From Ostrinia nubilalis (Eukaryota > Arthropoda > Insecta > Lepidoptera > Crambidae): a stretch of DNA of 64,000 nt. The stretch covers positions 5,148,501 through 5,212,500 of the forward strand of contig NC_087105.1 of the NCBI RefSeq assembly GCF_963855985.1. Reading direction: 5' to 3'. Each line of letters opens with the position of its first letter. Positions within the stretch are counted from its first letter, which is position 1. Below, in pieces: positions 12,276 through 22,918 of this stretch. A program made the position numbers and the translations under genes. The notes beneath the pieces were generated by a model. The model was not told the DNA's origin, did no database searches, and saw nothing but the letters and a program-made list of their open reading frames with translations.

Positions 12276-12612
12276 CTAAATCTAAGGAGGAATTGAATCA
12301 AACTGCTCTCCCGACGCACTCGTGATAATGTACGATTTATTCCCCACATTGTCTCCGCTATCCGCGAGGAAGCCCGTTGAATTTTTAATTTAATTGCTTT
12401 TAAATATCGCCGTGTGGCTTTTCGGGTGATTTGAGGTTACGCGCTTATTCGACGAGCTGCGAATCGACGAATCGGCGTTGAAGACTTTTTTGTGATTGCG
12501 CGGAGTTTACGATAAACCTAATGTTTAGGAACAGATTTTTGTTAGATATAGAAATAATGCGAAAAATAAGAAATAAATAAATTGTGTCAACATTTCAATT
12601 ATACTACCTTCC
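12276..12612. other. Non-coding, nothing recognised
   Basis: Short AT-rich sequence between the iterated-word region and an RTE fragment. No frame or structure was found. Confidence 0.35.
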
Positions 12613-12754
12613 GGCCCGGTAGTGTGGGCAGGCCCCCCACTAGGTGGATCGATGATCGCTGGATGCGAGAGCAGGACCGGTGGTTGTGGAAATCTTTGGG
12701 GGAGGCCTTTGTCCAGCTGTGGACGTCATTTGGCTGAAACGAACGTACGAACGA
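12613..12754 (+). mobile_element. RTE retrotransposon 3' fragment
   Basis: It matches the 3' part of the copy at 5029: GTGTGGGCAGGCC, CACTAGGTGGATCGATGAT, an internal deletion, then GGGGGAGGCCTTTGTCCAG and GGCTGAAACGAACG. In the reverse transcriptase frame this is GRPPTRW followed by the end of the protein. No clear target duplication was found, and the fragment is rearranged. Confidence 0.7.
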
Positions 12755-12958
12755 TGCAGACGTCACTTATACATATTGTTGAATCTAATTTACTTAACTT
12801 AGTAAATTAGTTAAAAAAATACAACTAGAGTTTGTAGTGCTTTTGAGTGTACTTAAGTCATTAAAACGTACTTGAAAGTTAAGCCCCTAATATACTATGG
12901 GACGTGATGTCCTATGTCTTAATATTGACTATTTAGTGTGCAACATGAGTTTAAGGTA

Positions 12959-13090
12959 GGTGTGTTCGCTAGCAGGGTGCTTAAAAAAATGACATTAAAT
13001 GTATGACAGATTGTACAGCGCCCGTAGCGGCTACTATCAACAACTAAAATTAAATTTTTTTACGCACTCGCACTCGCTAGCGAGCACACC
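12959..13090. mobile_element. TA-flanked MITE, 132 bp
   Basis: GGTGTGTTCGCTAGC at the left and GCTAGCGAGCACACC at the right are near-perfect inverted repeats with TA at both edges (12957-12958, 13091-13092). The interior is non-coding. It belongs to the Tc1/mariner-type size and target class. No second copy was found in the window. Confidence 0.65.
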
Positions 13091-13092
13091 TA

Positions 13093-14019
13093 ACGTAAAC
13101 TCATAGTAAGCACACAGGTCATATTCTTCCACGTGGTATTTTTTTTACAAATACAATTATACAAGCACCAGATGCGTATTTCCATCCAATAATGAGATAC
13201 AAACGTGGATTATGATATCACATGTTTATGAAAGTTTCACGCATCGTTTCCCATGCCCATGGCTAAAGGAATATCGAATCTAGGCCAAATATTTATTAAC
13301 GTTTCTTTGTCTGCATCGAATTGTTACGCAAACGTTTGCTCTGCTCGGTTCTGATTTCATTCGATTTCCATCGTTTGGGGAAGGCTTTACCTTCGGCAAA
13401 ATGATATTTATCCTAACAACACAACTATGGATAGGTATTTTGATTGTTGCTTCCCCGATATATTTTGTGTATGTATACCGATCGACCTTTTGACGGAGGC
13501 TTTTGACTTGTAATCTAGAAATTACTTAGTATGAAAGTTATGGTCTGGTTATCTTAAAGGTGCGGTTTATTTTTATCCGATTTAAAAGTAGTTTATTCTG
13601 TATGTTTTTTCAAAGGAAAATACATGCATCTTAGCAGCGTGTTAGTCTTCATCGTACTTAATATTCCTCTTTCACAGGCATTTATTTTTTCAGAAGATGT
13701 AAAGTAGGTTTTACATTAATTCAGTTGCACGTTTCCCGCTCTCCTTCCTGTCTGCACTCAGTGGTCCGGATATCCTGATTTCTTTAATGTTTGTTTAAGC
13801 TAGTGTATTCGGATTATTCGGTTTGTGCCACTAAATTTTTTTATAATCTAGCAAATGATATTTTGCTCTAATAGATTGTAAATTGTATTTGTAAAGATAA
13901 CACTTTTCCTCTATGATTCAGAACGAGTTCATTATTTGAAATAAAAACAATGTAAATGTTAGTATGAACTCTATTACGAGTACGAGTACCATTTAACTCC
14001 ATGAGCTTTTTTCGAGACT
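13093..14019. other. Non-coding, nothing recognised
   Basis: No frame, repeat or structural RNA was identified in this 0.9-kb AT-rich stretch. Confidence 0.4.
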
Positions 14020-14021
14020 TA

Positions 14022-14139
14022 AGCTGAGTTGCACCACCTTATTTTAATCGTAACAAAAACAATAATCGGTGCTTTTTGTATGGATATTAACAGATTTTTG
14101 ACGTTTGTCAAAGTTAAAGTAAGATGGTGCAACTCTGCC
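14022..14139. mobile_element. GGTGCAA MITE family, copy 1
   Basis: It begins AGCTGAGTTGCACCACCTTA and ends TAAGATGGTGCAACTCTGCC, inverted repeats flanked by TA. The middle, with ATCGGTGCTTTTTGTATGGA and GACGTTTGTCAAAGTTAAAG, recurs in the copies at 22787, 45160 and 57592. No coding capacity. Confidence 0.75.
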
Positions 14140-14462
14140 TAAGTTATTTGAAATTGAAGTCCGATTCATTTTAAAAACACGTAGGTACTAAGTGCTTAAT
14201 TTTAAAACAACCCAACTCTATAAATCAGGCAAAACCAATCCATTGTTGGCCATAGGCGCAGTTCTGTGATTGATGAGCGATGAACTTGCTTGAAAGGACA
14301 TTTTTATTTTCACTTTCGGGATCATTAATTTCTCGTTTGTTTTCATAATAAAACATAATCTCGTTAATCATCACAGCGAACTAAAAAACTAGATTAAGGA
14401 ATCACAAACCAAAAAATGACACTGGGTACTATTATTTTTCTTTAAAGGTTTAGTTTTATCAT

Positions 14463-15092
14463 GGGTGTCCACAGAAGACCAGTGCGTCGTGAAATTACTG
14501 AGTTGCTACGAATGCTACACGTGTTACGAGTGCTACGATACCATACTTAGTGGATTCTGTCCAGTAACATTGTAGCATGCACATTTATGGTAACATTTTG
14601 TTATGTAGTTCATCGTCATCATCATCATCATTTCAGCCATAGGATGTCCACTGCTGAACATAGGTCTCCCCCAATGCTTTCCACGTTGATCGAATGATAG
14701 CGGCCTGCGTCCAGCGCTTCCTTGCTACCTTTACGATGTCGTCGGTCCACCTTGTAGGTGGACGTCACACGCTGCGTTTTCCGGTACGCGGCCTCCATTC
14801 CAGAAGCTTGCTGCCACATCGGCCGTTAGTTCTGCGTACTATGTCCATTGCCACTTCAGCTTGCTAATCCGTCGGGCTATGTCAGCAACTTTAGTTCTGT
14901 AGTAGTAGTAGTTATGTAGTTGCGTGATACTAAATAAATATTTTTCTTTTGTACCTAAAAGTGTAGGCTTTTATTCTGGGTGTTCACAGAAGATCAGGGT
15001 TTACTGAGTAGCTACGAGTGCTATCATTGTAGTAGGTATCATTGTAGCATTTTTTACTGTGATACTAGTTAAATAAATATTTTTCTATTGTA
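14463..15092. repeat. Local duplicated sequence, interrupted by an RTE insertion
   Basis: The words GGGTGTCCACAGAAGACCAG and GAGTTGCTACGAATGCTA (from 14463) return in diverged form from 14978. GTGATACTAAATAAATATTT near 14924 returns near 15059. The arrangement is a degenerate tandem duplication into which the RTE copy at 14611-14910 was later inserted. Confidence 0.5.
14611..14910 (-). mobile_element. RTE-type retrotransposon (second subfamily), 5'-truncated, 11-bp target duplication
   Basis: On the minus strand this is the end of an RTE reverse transcriptase: the TRW.DDIVKVA block, then WKALGE, a VQQWTS-like end and a tail of ATG/ATC triplets, which appears as CATCATCATCATCATT at the left edge on the plus strand. 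The duplication GTTATGTAGTT lies on both sides (14600-14610, 14911-14921). It differs from the 5029 subfamily in its triplet tail and 3' sequence. Confidence 0.8.
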
Positions 15093-15638
15093 TGGTAACG
15101 ATAACATCAAAATAGAATAAATCTTAATATTTTTTTCCATGGCAACAGTTTTGAATGCTTGTTATTTCTTCTCTAGTCTGTTCTAAGAATTTTTGGATTT
15201 TGTAATAAATATTTCTTAGAAAATCGACGACTATTGTTAGGATATTCCTTATCATTCAGTTTTTCCTTCCTTCCTTCCTCAAGGCGTGTTTTTCAATCTT
15301 ATAGCAATTTCAATAGTGTTTGGATTGTTATGTTTTCCACTTGCGTGTAACTCGTTATATTATAGCATTTAAACTAGATATACCTACACTTTGTAGATTG
15401 AGGATTAGTATTGTGTTAATGACACGTTGGAGCGAAGCCAAGTGTAAATCACTAGCAGATTTTGGTTGCGAGTTAGCATCGATTAACCCGAACAGCAACA
15501 AAGTCAGATAAACAATTTTGATCTCTAATTGTGAAACAAAAAGAGTTTTATATTGGCTGCTGGCACCGATATTGGGCCGCTGATAAAAAAAAATTGCTTC
15601 AAACTCTGTGAAAAAAGGGACTAGAGATGTAAATATAA
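15093..15638. other. Non-coding, with a short CTTC tract
   Basis: No gene was seen. A CCTTCCTTCCTTCC microsatellite lies near 15262-15280. Confidence 0.4.
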
Positions 15639-15786
15639 ACGCCCATATTCACAAACATTACTATGAGGTCTCACAGTGCGCGTGGACGCACAGGGTGACA
15701 CACAAACCAATCACAGAGCTCTATTCAACGCTGTGCGTTCGATTTGCTGCTTCACTTAAGCAAGCATTGTTTGTGAATACGGGCGT
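15639..15786. mobile_element. MITE with ACGCCCATATTCACAAAC ends, copy 1
   Basis: The left end ACGCCCATATTCACAAAC and right end GTTTGTGAATACGGGCGT are inverted repeats. The interior, including TACTATGAGGTCTCACAGTG and CAATCACAGAGCTCTATTCA, is repeated at 43550-43690. The target duplication is unclear here; TA is likely from the second copy. No coding capacity. An open frame running across it is accidental. Confidence 0.75.
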
Positions 15787-16242
15787 AAGTTACAACGTTA
15801 TGACAAGCCTTCTTTTTATAACTTGTATGAATGTCAAGGCAAGAGTGTACCTATATGCAATTTTAGGACCTACGCTGTCCTGTCACCCTGCCTCTTTCCT
15901 TGATGTAAAGTAAAATATCTATTTTAATAACTGACCAATATCAAATTAGGCATAATTTAAACTCCTGCTTAAGTTATCTAATCTCAGACAAAAAATTTGT
16001 TTCCTAAAATTATTATTGTACCTGTCGAGTTAATAGGCACAAAGTTAAAGAGATACTTGGCACTAGTAGATAACTTTGCCCAGAGCTTTTAAAAAACAAA
16101 CTAAAAGAAAACGTAATAAATATATTTTATCAGATAGCCAAGAGACCTATTGTTAATTAAGAAGAGTAATCTTGTTAAACTCTATCAGATCGGGAACGGA
16201 AAGAAAAATCCATTAAAACTGTTTTTCACCTGAATCCCTCTC
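15787..16242. other. Non-coding, nothing recognised
   Basis: AT-rich filler between a MITE and the foldback element. No signal was found. Confidence 0.35.
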
Positions 16243-17448
16243 CACAGTCTTTTATTTTGGCTTAGAAGCGGACATCCCTGTTTTATTAATTCAATCGTTA
16301 GATATTACTATTATGTATAAAATTGATGAAGGAACTAGTAGTTGTATTTGCTTAGTTTCGAAGAAATATTCGATATTGTGATTTTATAAAAAAAACAGTT
16401 TTAGAAGCATATTTTCTAAAAAAATTACATTAAGTCAGAATTTTGTAAATAAATTTACCTATCACTATAACGTCTACCTTTATGCAAAAATAAATGGTTA
16501 TTGCTGCAGTAATTTAGGAATTATTTAATAATTTATGATTTTCAGAAAACATTTTTTTCTCCGTTGTCCTAGAAAATTGGCAGCTATATTTACTTTATAT
16601 TGATGCATGATATAATTATCTATAATACCTGAAAATATTACTTGCCTATCCCGTGGGAGTTCGATGATACGACTAGAAAAATTTGTCAAAAGTAATATTG
16701 ACTAAGGCCATCGGTCAAAACCACTATTAACTGAAATTTGCAGTCAAAAGTGGTTTTGATCGATTATGAGTTTTGACTGCAACATATATATCGATGTTTC
16801 GAAAACGATAGGATTTCCAATAAGCCGCCACAGGGCCAACTCTATAATTATCAAACTCGACCAGACAAATTAATAATGGTAAAAGCAATGAATTTCAATA
16901 GTTATCTAACAAAGGCATTAAAACCGTATTGTTGCAGACGGCATTTAAAAATCTAAAAAATATTTAGATGACAACCCTATTTACATATAAATCTTCTAAA
17001 CTCATAGAAATTAAAATATCTTCGAACTCCCACGGGATAGGCAAGTAATATTTTCAGGTATTATAGATAATTATATCATGCATCAATATAAAGTAAATAT
17101 AGCTGCCAATTTTCTAGGACAATGGAGAAAAAAATGTTTTCTGAAAATCATAAATTATTAAATAATTCCTAAATTACTGCAGCAATAACCATTTATTTTT
17201 GCATAAAGGTAGACGTTATAGTGATAGGTAAATTTATTAACAAAATTCTGACTTAATGTATTTTTTTTAGAAAATATGCTTCTAAAACTGTTTTTTTTTT
17301 TTTATAAAATCACAAAATCGAATATTTCTTCGAAACTAAACAAATACAACTACTAGTTCCTCCATCAATTTTATACATAATAGTAATATCTAACGATTGA
17401 ATTAATAAAACAGGGATGTCCGCTTCTAAGCCAAAATAAAACACTGTG
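16243..17448. mobile_element. 1.2-kb foldback element with CACAGTS ends and CTCTC flanks
   Basis: Arms 16243-16664 and 17022-17448 are inverted repeats of about 425 bp that differ at only a few positions, around a 357-bp loop. The outer ends read CACAGTC (left) and CACAGTG (right, reversed), followed by TTTTATTTTGGC. CTCTC lies immediately outside both ends (16238-16242, 17449-17453), a likely 5-bp target duplication. There is no transposase frame. A CACWRTG start with 5-bp duplications is known for Transib elements, whose ends resemble the V(D)J signal heptamer. Assignment to Transib is inference, since 5-bp duplications also occur in some hAT groups. Confidence 0.7.
16708..16770. repeat. 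60-bp palindromic module, shared with the hAT element at 54634
   Basis: In the loop of the foldback, GGTCAAAACCACTATTAACT ... GCAGTCAAAAGTGGTTTTGA forms a small palindrome. A closely similar module sits inside the unrelated hAT element near 54718-54776. It may be a tiny mobile element or a shared captured segment. Confidence 0.55.
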
Positions 17449-17453
17449 CTCTC

Positions 17454-18182
17454 GAGTTATCGCCGAGGCGGGTTGTTTTTTTATCTTATTTTGTGTTTTT
17501 TGTCTGTATTTAGTTATATTTCCAATCATGCGTTGGCGTAAAAAAAGGCTGAGAATTATTGGTAAATGGCGAATACTTTAGTTAGGATTCGTGAAGTTTT
17601 CATACGATCAGACGGCTTTTTAATCTTATAAAAACTTTAAAGTAGCTGTGAAATCACATGCTTTAGTTATAAGTTATTAGGTTTCATTATTACCTACATA
17701 TTTATAAACCATCAGACATTTCCCGAGAAATGACATACCTACCTACATCCTAAACTATGTACTCGTAGTAGGTACTATCACTAGGCAAGTGACTCAATAG
17801 TGGGTTTTATATCTTTGATTATTAAAATGAATGATTGGTATTTTGCTAATACTGATGGTTTAAAGCAGAATTAGGTATATCGAAAACAGATAAACATCGC
17901 ATAAGAACAGTAACTGAATTTAAAACAAGTTTATTACTTGAAACTGTAATAAAAATGCCACTGGATCCGCGTTCGGGTTGAATATATTTGCAAAATCTAT
18001 CGGAGAAAGAATAGTGCGCCTAAATTTACGGGCCAGAAGGGGCTAGTAAAGTCTCGTTATAGTGAGCTATGTCCTGGCCGAGGCATATTACTGGCTCGTA
18101 TATCTTTGGAGGTTTGACCCATATTCGAATCAGTTGAAAACGCACGTACAAATGCAGGTGGAAGATTAGTACCTTTTTTACT
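17454..18182. other. Non-coding, nothing recognised
   Basis: No frame, repeat end or RNA structure was identified. Confidence 0.35.
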
Positions 18183-18192
18183 TACGATACCT

Positions 18193-18377
18193 CATCATCA
18201 TCATCATCTCAGCCATAGGACGTCTACTGCTGAACATAGGCCTTCCCCAATGCTTTCCATGCTGCCCGGTTGGTAGCGGCCTGCGTCCAGCGCCTTCCTG
18301 CTACCTTTATGATGTCGTCGTTCCACCTTGTGGGTGGACGTCCTACGCTGTGTTTTCCGGTACGCAGCCTATACGAC
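18193..18377 (-). mobile_element. RTE-type retrotransposon (second subfamily), 5'-truncated, 10-bp target duplication
   Basis: The minus strand reads PPTRWNDDIIKVAGRRW and WKALGKAYVQQ, with TAG in place of the usual W codon, then an ATG-triplet tail (CATCATCATCATCATC on the plus strand). The duplication TACGATACCT is exact (18183-18192, 18378-18387). It is the same subfamily as 14611-14910 and is a dead fragment. The plus-strand frame crossing its edge is chance. Confidence 0.85.
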
Positions 18378-18387
18378 TACGATACCT

Positions 18388-20088
18388 ATTTTAAACCTAT
18401 CGCTACGCGCTATGTTAAGGAATTTATAATTATGATAGAAGCTGAAAAAAACCCAGCCCAAGCCAATAAAAGGAGACTCTTGAGCTACCGCCTTTTCCCC
18501 CATCAGAATCTTAAAAGGGAAGGCACAGTAAGTACAAATGTTAATTTGCTGACACGAATGAAAAACGCCGCTTAAACGGCGCGGCAGTCACCTGTTTGCC
18601 TAATTCACCTCCCCAACATTTGCAAGCACAATTTAAAAGCCTACAAAGAAAAACCTACGCATTAAACGTCTGTGCGTCACAGTCCTCCCGATTAGACATT
18701 TAAGAACAAACTTCGCTCGCGAGCCCCGAAAGTGTTTTTCCTTGTCCTTTTTTCGCTGTCACTTAAAAAATGACCCGTATTCGTGAAGGTGGGCATGGAA
18801 TAAAAGTTGCGCCCTGATGCACTTAATTATTCATAAGGTTTTCCTGTAATCTCTCTTGCTCAAAGTTTTCGCGGTCCTGTCACGGGCTTAAGTGACAAAT
18901 TATAGCCGAAAATCGAACCTATTTTTCATGGAAATGGAATTATGAGCGTTCTGCAAACTTACGAAGTTTGTGTCAATGAAAAAGTTGTGAGTCAATGCTT
19001 TGATTTAGATGTTAGAACTGGGGCAGAGTGAAATAAAATAAATCAGTATATTGCAGCTGCCAGATTTGTTGTACGTTTCAGCTATCGGGTATCGTTCGCT
19101 TGACACTTGAGTGACAGAACGTAGCTAAATATTCAGGCGAAATGTAATAAGCTTTGCTAACATTGTGTTTGAATCATATTTGGGTCAAGAAAATAATAAT
19201 AAAAAAGTTCAACACCACCCAACAATAATATTATTGAAAATAGAAAAATATAAAATCCTGAACAAGTGGGAATAAGTCTGACAAACAAGCCTACTGTCAC
19301 GCTGTAAATAAAAACCCGCAAAACAAAATGTCTTTGTTTGGCCAGGGGATTTGCGTGACAGGGGCGCGGCTTATCGGCGGATAGGCAGGGGACATAGGTA
19401 ACTGAGTCATATAGACAACGCGTTTATTATTTATATTTATTTATTTATTATCTTTGCAAAAGTAAACGGAAGACTGGTAAAATAAACAGTTTAATGTTCT
19501 CCCGAGACAAAATTGGCCTTCATTTGTTGGGTTTTTATTGGAGGTAAGGTAAAGCTGCAGATTCTCGACACACAGATGTTGCAGCGGTGAGAACGAGAGG
19601 TGGAAATAGTTCCATTTTTAGCTAAACAGCATGAATGGAACAAAAAATATAAAAAATACAGCTTTGAGCTTTCAGAGAAAAACCAATCTGTCTTCATTAT
19701 TTAAACCGCAAACTGTTGTGGTTGGTAGTAGGTACAACATAGAATAAGATAATTTACTGCGTATGACCATTTCAAATAAATATATTTTTTTTTCATGATA
19801 AAAGATAAAAGACTTAAGTACCTGCAATGTACTGAAATACATTTTATAGTGCTTGTAGAGTCTATTGCGGCCAGTTGTCTATGGCGCAGGTACAATGACG
19901 CGCTGTTTGGGCGCCGCCATGTTTTCATATAATTTTCATACACACACTCTCGGTAATGAACTCGCAAGATTACAGATTTGGATCATGCTGACTAATACAT
20001 ACGAAAAGCACGTACATATACACTAGAGGCAATCATTTGCTTTCTCGGTTATAAGGGTTTCACTTTTTACACATAAAATACTGTTTCT
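18388..20088. other. Non-coding, nothing recognised
   Basis: About 1.7 kb with no gene. Short A/T microsatellite text (TTATTTATATTTATTTATTT) occurs near 19430-19450. The minus-strand frames at 19491-19967 have no known domain. Confidence 0.4.
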
Positions 20089-20092
20089 ATTT

Positions 20093-21755
20093 GGGCCATT
20101 CTTATTCTTACGCATTTTTGTGTGAGATGTAAGAATAGCATATGTTTTTAAAGAAAATCAGTGCACTGTATATTAATTTACTTAGTAAAATACCTCTATT
20201 AACTAGGCCCAATATCATTTTCATCATAAAACTATTAGAAGAATATTAAAAAAAAGTTACAAGTCCAAAATGTCACGGACCGTGTAGTGTGAGATTCCCG
20301 GATTTGGACATACAATATTTTTTTCTGAAGAGATGTTATGTTATTTTGATAAAAATTACAGTAATTATGCAAGATTAATACATGTTATATAAGACTGTTA
20401 AAAATTTATATCAATAATAATTACCATTTTTGATTTTGAACACCAAACATTGTGTGAGCAGTTTTTGTGTCACAACCACGTGCGCCACTTTAAATATGCG
20501 TAACTCGGTAAAAAACTATCTTTGATATTGACATCCCTTGCTAAGTTTTTTTAGAACAGTAACGTTGTCATCTTATTAGATTTGCAAATAGCTGAACGTA
20601 GTGAGTGAGCCGCAAAAAATTATTTCCTATTTATTTGAAAAAAGGGACAACCATAACACGTCCATCCCATGTACGGTTTTTAAAGGTAGGTATCAATGTC
20701 ACGCTATTGTATAAAACATAATTATGTACCTCATGCAGTATAGTTTCAGATAATTGCACAAGATCTGCTAATTCACAGATAGTTTTTTGGATATATCGGA
20801 CACGTTCCAAATTGTCACGGCCATGGTATTAAAAATGTGTCACTACCGCAAACTATTTAAGTACATGGTCGTGACATTACAACGCGTGGTTGTGACATTC
20901 TATTTTTATTATTTTAATAGTTTTTGTTGTTCTGCTAAATTATTTTGTGTATTGTGCAATTTTTAGGAGTAGCCTTTTAGTAAGTGTACTTATTTTTCGC
21001 TAGTATGATTTTCTAGATGCCACGAAGGAAAAATTATTGCACTTTCTCATTTCTGCAGTAATATCAAATTTTACTGAGACAGCTCCCGGTAAAGGCCCTG
21101 CAGTGGTGGTCGGAGTTGTTTTAAAAGGAATTGCTATTAACCATATTTTTAGTGGTACGGTGACTATGAAACATGTTTAAGTTGTCAAAACCAACTGTTA
21201 TGTGAATCCTACAGAAATCTCATTTGATACTCAATTAGGTACCTACTGTGTTTAAGATTTACTAATTTGTTAAGCATATTATCATATCGAAACCATGTAG
21301 GTAGCATATCGGAAGCATGATCAGATAGTGCCAATAATAAAAAGTCTATTTTTTTATTATCTAGTAGATATATTAACTACCTGACGGTATTTTTGATCTC
21401 AATTTTAATTAAATTTTTGGATGTTCAGAGAAAAGTACATATTACCAAATAACACCTTTGTTGATGAAACGAATTTAGTGTATTTTATTGTTAATCAATT
21501 TAAACTATTATGATATAAATTTAACAACATAAATATTATTATTTACAGTAAAAATGTAAAACTGTCACATCCGTGTCATGCAGTGTCACAGCCGTGTTTA
21601 CGTAGGCCATTTTGTTTCCTTTCCGAGGAGTTTAAGGTTGTCCATATACATCAAAAGTATGCTTTTGGTTTATACTTTCGATACACATCGCAAAAAGTTT
21701 AAAAAAAAAATCTTTAATTTTTAAAAAAAATTTGGCACAAATTTAAGAATGGCCC
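20093..21755. mobile_element. 1.66-kb unclassified TIR element with eight TGTCACRNCCRTG words
   Basis: GGGCCATTCTTA (20093) and TAAGAATGGCCC (ending 21755) are inverted ends flanked by ATTT on both sides (20089-20092, 21756-21759), a candidate 4-bp duplication. Inside, a 13-bp word fitting or close to TGTCACRNCCRTG occurs at 20271 (one extra base), 20468, 20813, 20838, 21563 and 21584 forward, and at 20864 and 20884 reversed. There is no open frame of note. The repeated word in both orientations looks like a protein-binding site array. The superfamily is unknown. Confidence 0.6.
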
Positions 21756-21759
21756 ATTT

Positions 21760-22782
21760 AGGTAAGTACTTAGGTTTCGGACTAAAGATACGTTCCAACA
21801 AAAATATTTACTCGTAGTTCAGCCTACTCGTATGGAAATAGAGAAACACGGGTCACATCGCGATATTTACTCGTTTGTGTGTGTCTATTTTACATAGACC
21901 ATAAACAAATTTTATACTTCCTAGGCAATTTAGCCTGAAAATACACAACAAAGACCGATAAACGTAATTTAACTTAGCCAAGACAGTAGGTTTCTTAAAA
22001 TGCCTAATTTCCAAAATGAATCTTTATTCAATTTTTGTAAGAAAAGTCAATTAATTTTAGTATTTTCTGCTAAGAGTAAAGTAAAATAGATTACGCACTG
22101 CACTGCTGAAATAAGTTTCAGACAGCAGATGTCTGAAACTTATTTTTTATTGAAAACTGCAAGATATTTTAAGGATGGGAAGGAAGGGCGATGTTTTCAT
22201 ACCAAATATGTTACGGTAGTATCACAGCCTGGCATGTTCCTTACAATAGCACAACTTAAAATCACCTTTACATTATAAGGCGCATCAGAACATGCACTAT
22301 TGCAGCAAAATCACTCTTATTGCCGCTACACAAGGTGTCACACAATTTAGCTTGACGTGCCGTCCATCCAGTCACTTGACGAGGCAATAATGACGCGGCC
22401 AAAATGAGCGATGAGATGACCCGCAACTTACTAAAGGTGATGGTGGAAGTACAGAAAGGGCCCTTCAGCCGAACAAGGCCTGTCTGCTGGCCCTCAAATC
22501 TCTTTACTTTAATGTTTTTCATGTCAAACGCACCGTGTCACCGGGCCTTTGTTGCCTACCACCGCTGGGTATTGCTGTCCGAAAGAGCTTTGACCCTTTC
22601 AACTTATCAAAGACTAGAGTTTCCCCGCGGCTCTGTCCGCGGTTTGTCGCAGGCCTTGTCATGTTTTCGATTAATGCTCATCCCAAAGGAATCATTTATA
22701 TGTTCCCCGGACATACCTACTTATACGTAAAACTATTACGGATCCTGGTGAAAAAAAAAATTCATTTTTCTGCGACGGAACA
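21760..22782. other. Non-coding, with a perfect 16-bp hairpin
   Basis: No gene was recognised; overlapping frames on both strands at 22268-22792 have no known domain. At 22109-22124 and 22130-22145 the text AAATAAGTTTCAGACA and its exact reverse complement are separated by five bases, a stable hairpin of unknown origin. Confidence 0.4.
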
Positions 22783-22786
22783 GTTA

Positions 22787-22888
22787 GGCTAACGGTAACT
22801 ATGTATAACGATAACCGGCGTTTTTTTGTATGGAGTTTGACAGATTTTGACGTTTGTTAAAGTTAAAGTAAGATGGTGCAATCCAGCC
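22787..22888. mobile_element. GGTGCAA MITE family, copy 2, left end deleted
   Basis: The right half (CGATAACCGGCGTTTTTTTG, TAAGATGGTGCAATCCAGCC) matches the family at 14022. The left end keeps TAGGCT but lacks the TTGCACCATCTTA segment. TA precedes the left edge. Confidence 0.65.
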
Positions 22889-22918
22889 GTTAACTGTTAA
22901 CGTTAGAGTATGTACCTA

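Noticed and set aside
15608..15913. 101-codon plus-strand frame
   Set aside because: It spans a MITE copy and both flanks; no domain.
18270..18575. 101-codon plus-strand frame
   Set aside because: It begins inside the antisense of an RTE fragment and crosses the target duplication into flanking DNA, so it is accidental.
22404..22792. Overlapping frames on both strands
   Set aside because: No recognisable domain, and the frames overlap on both strands without codon bias that would favour one.
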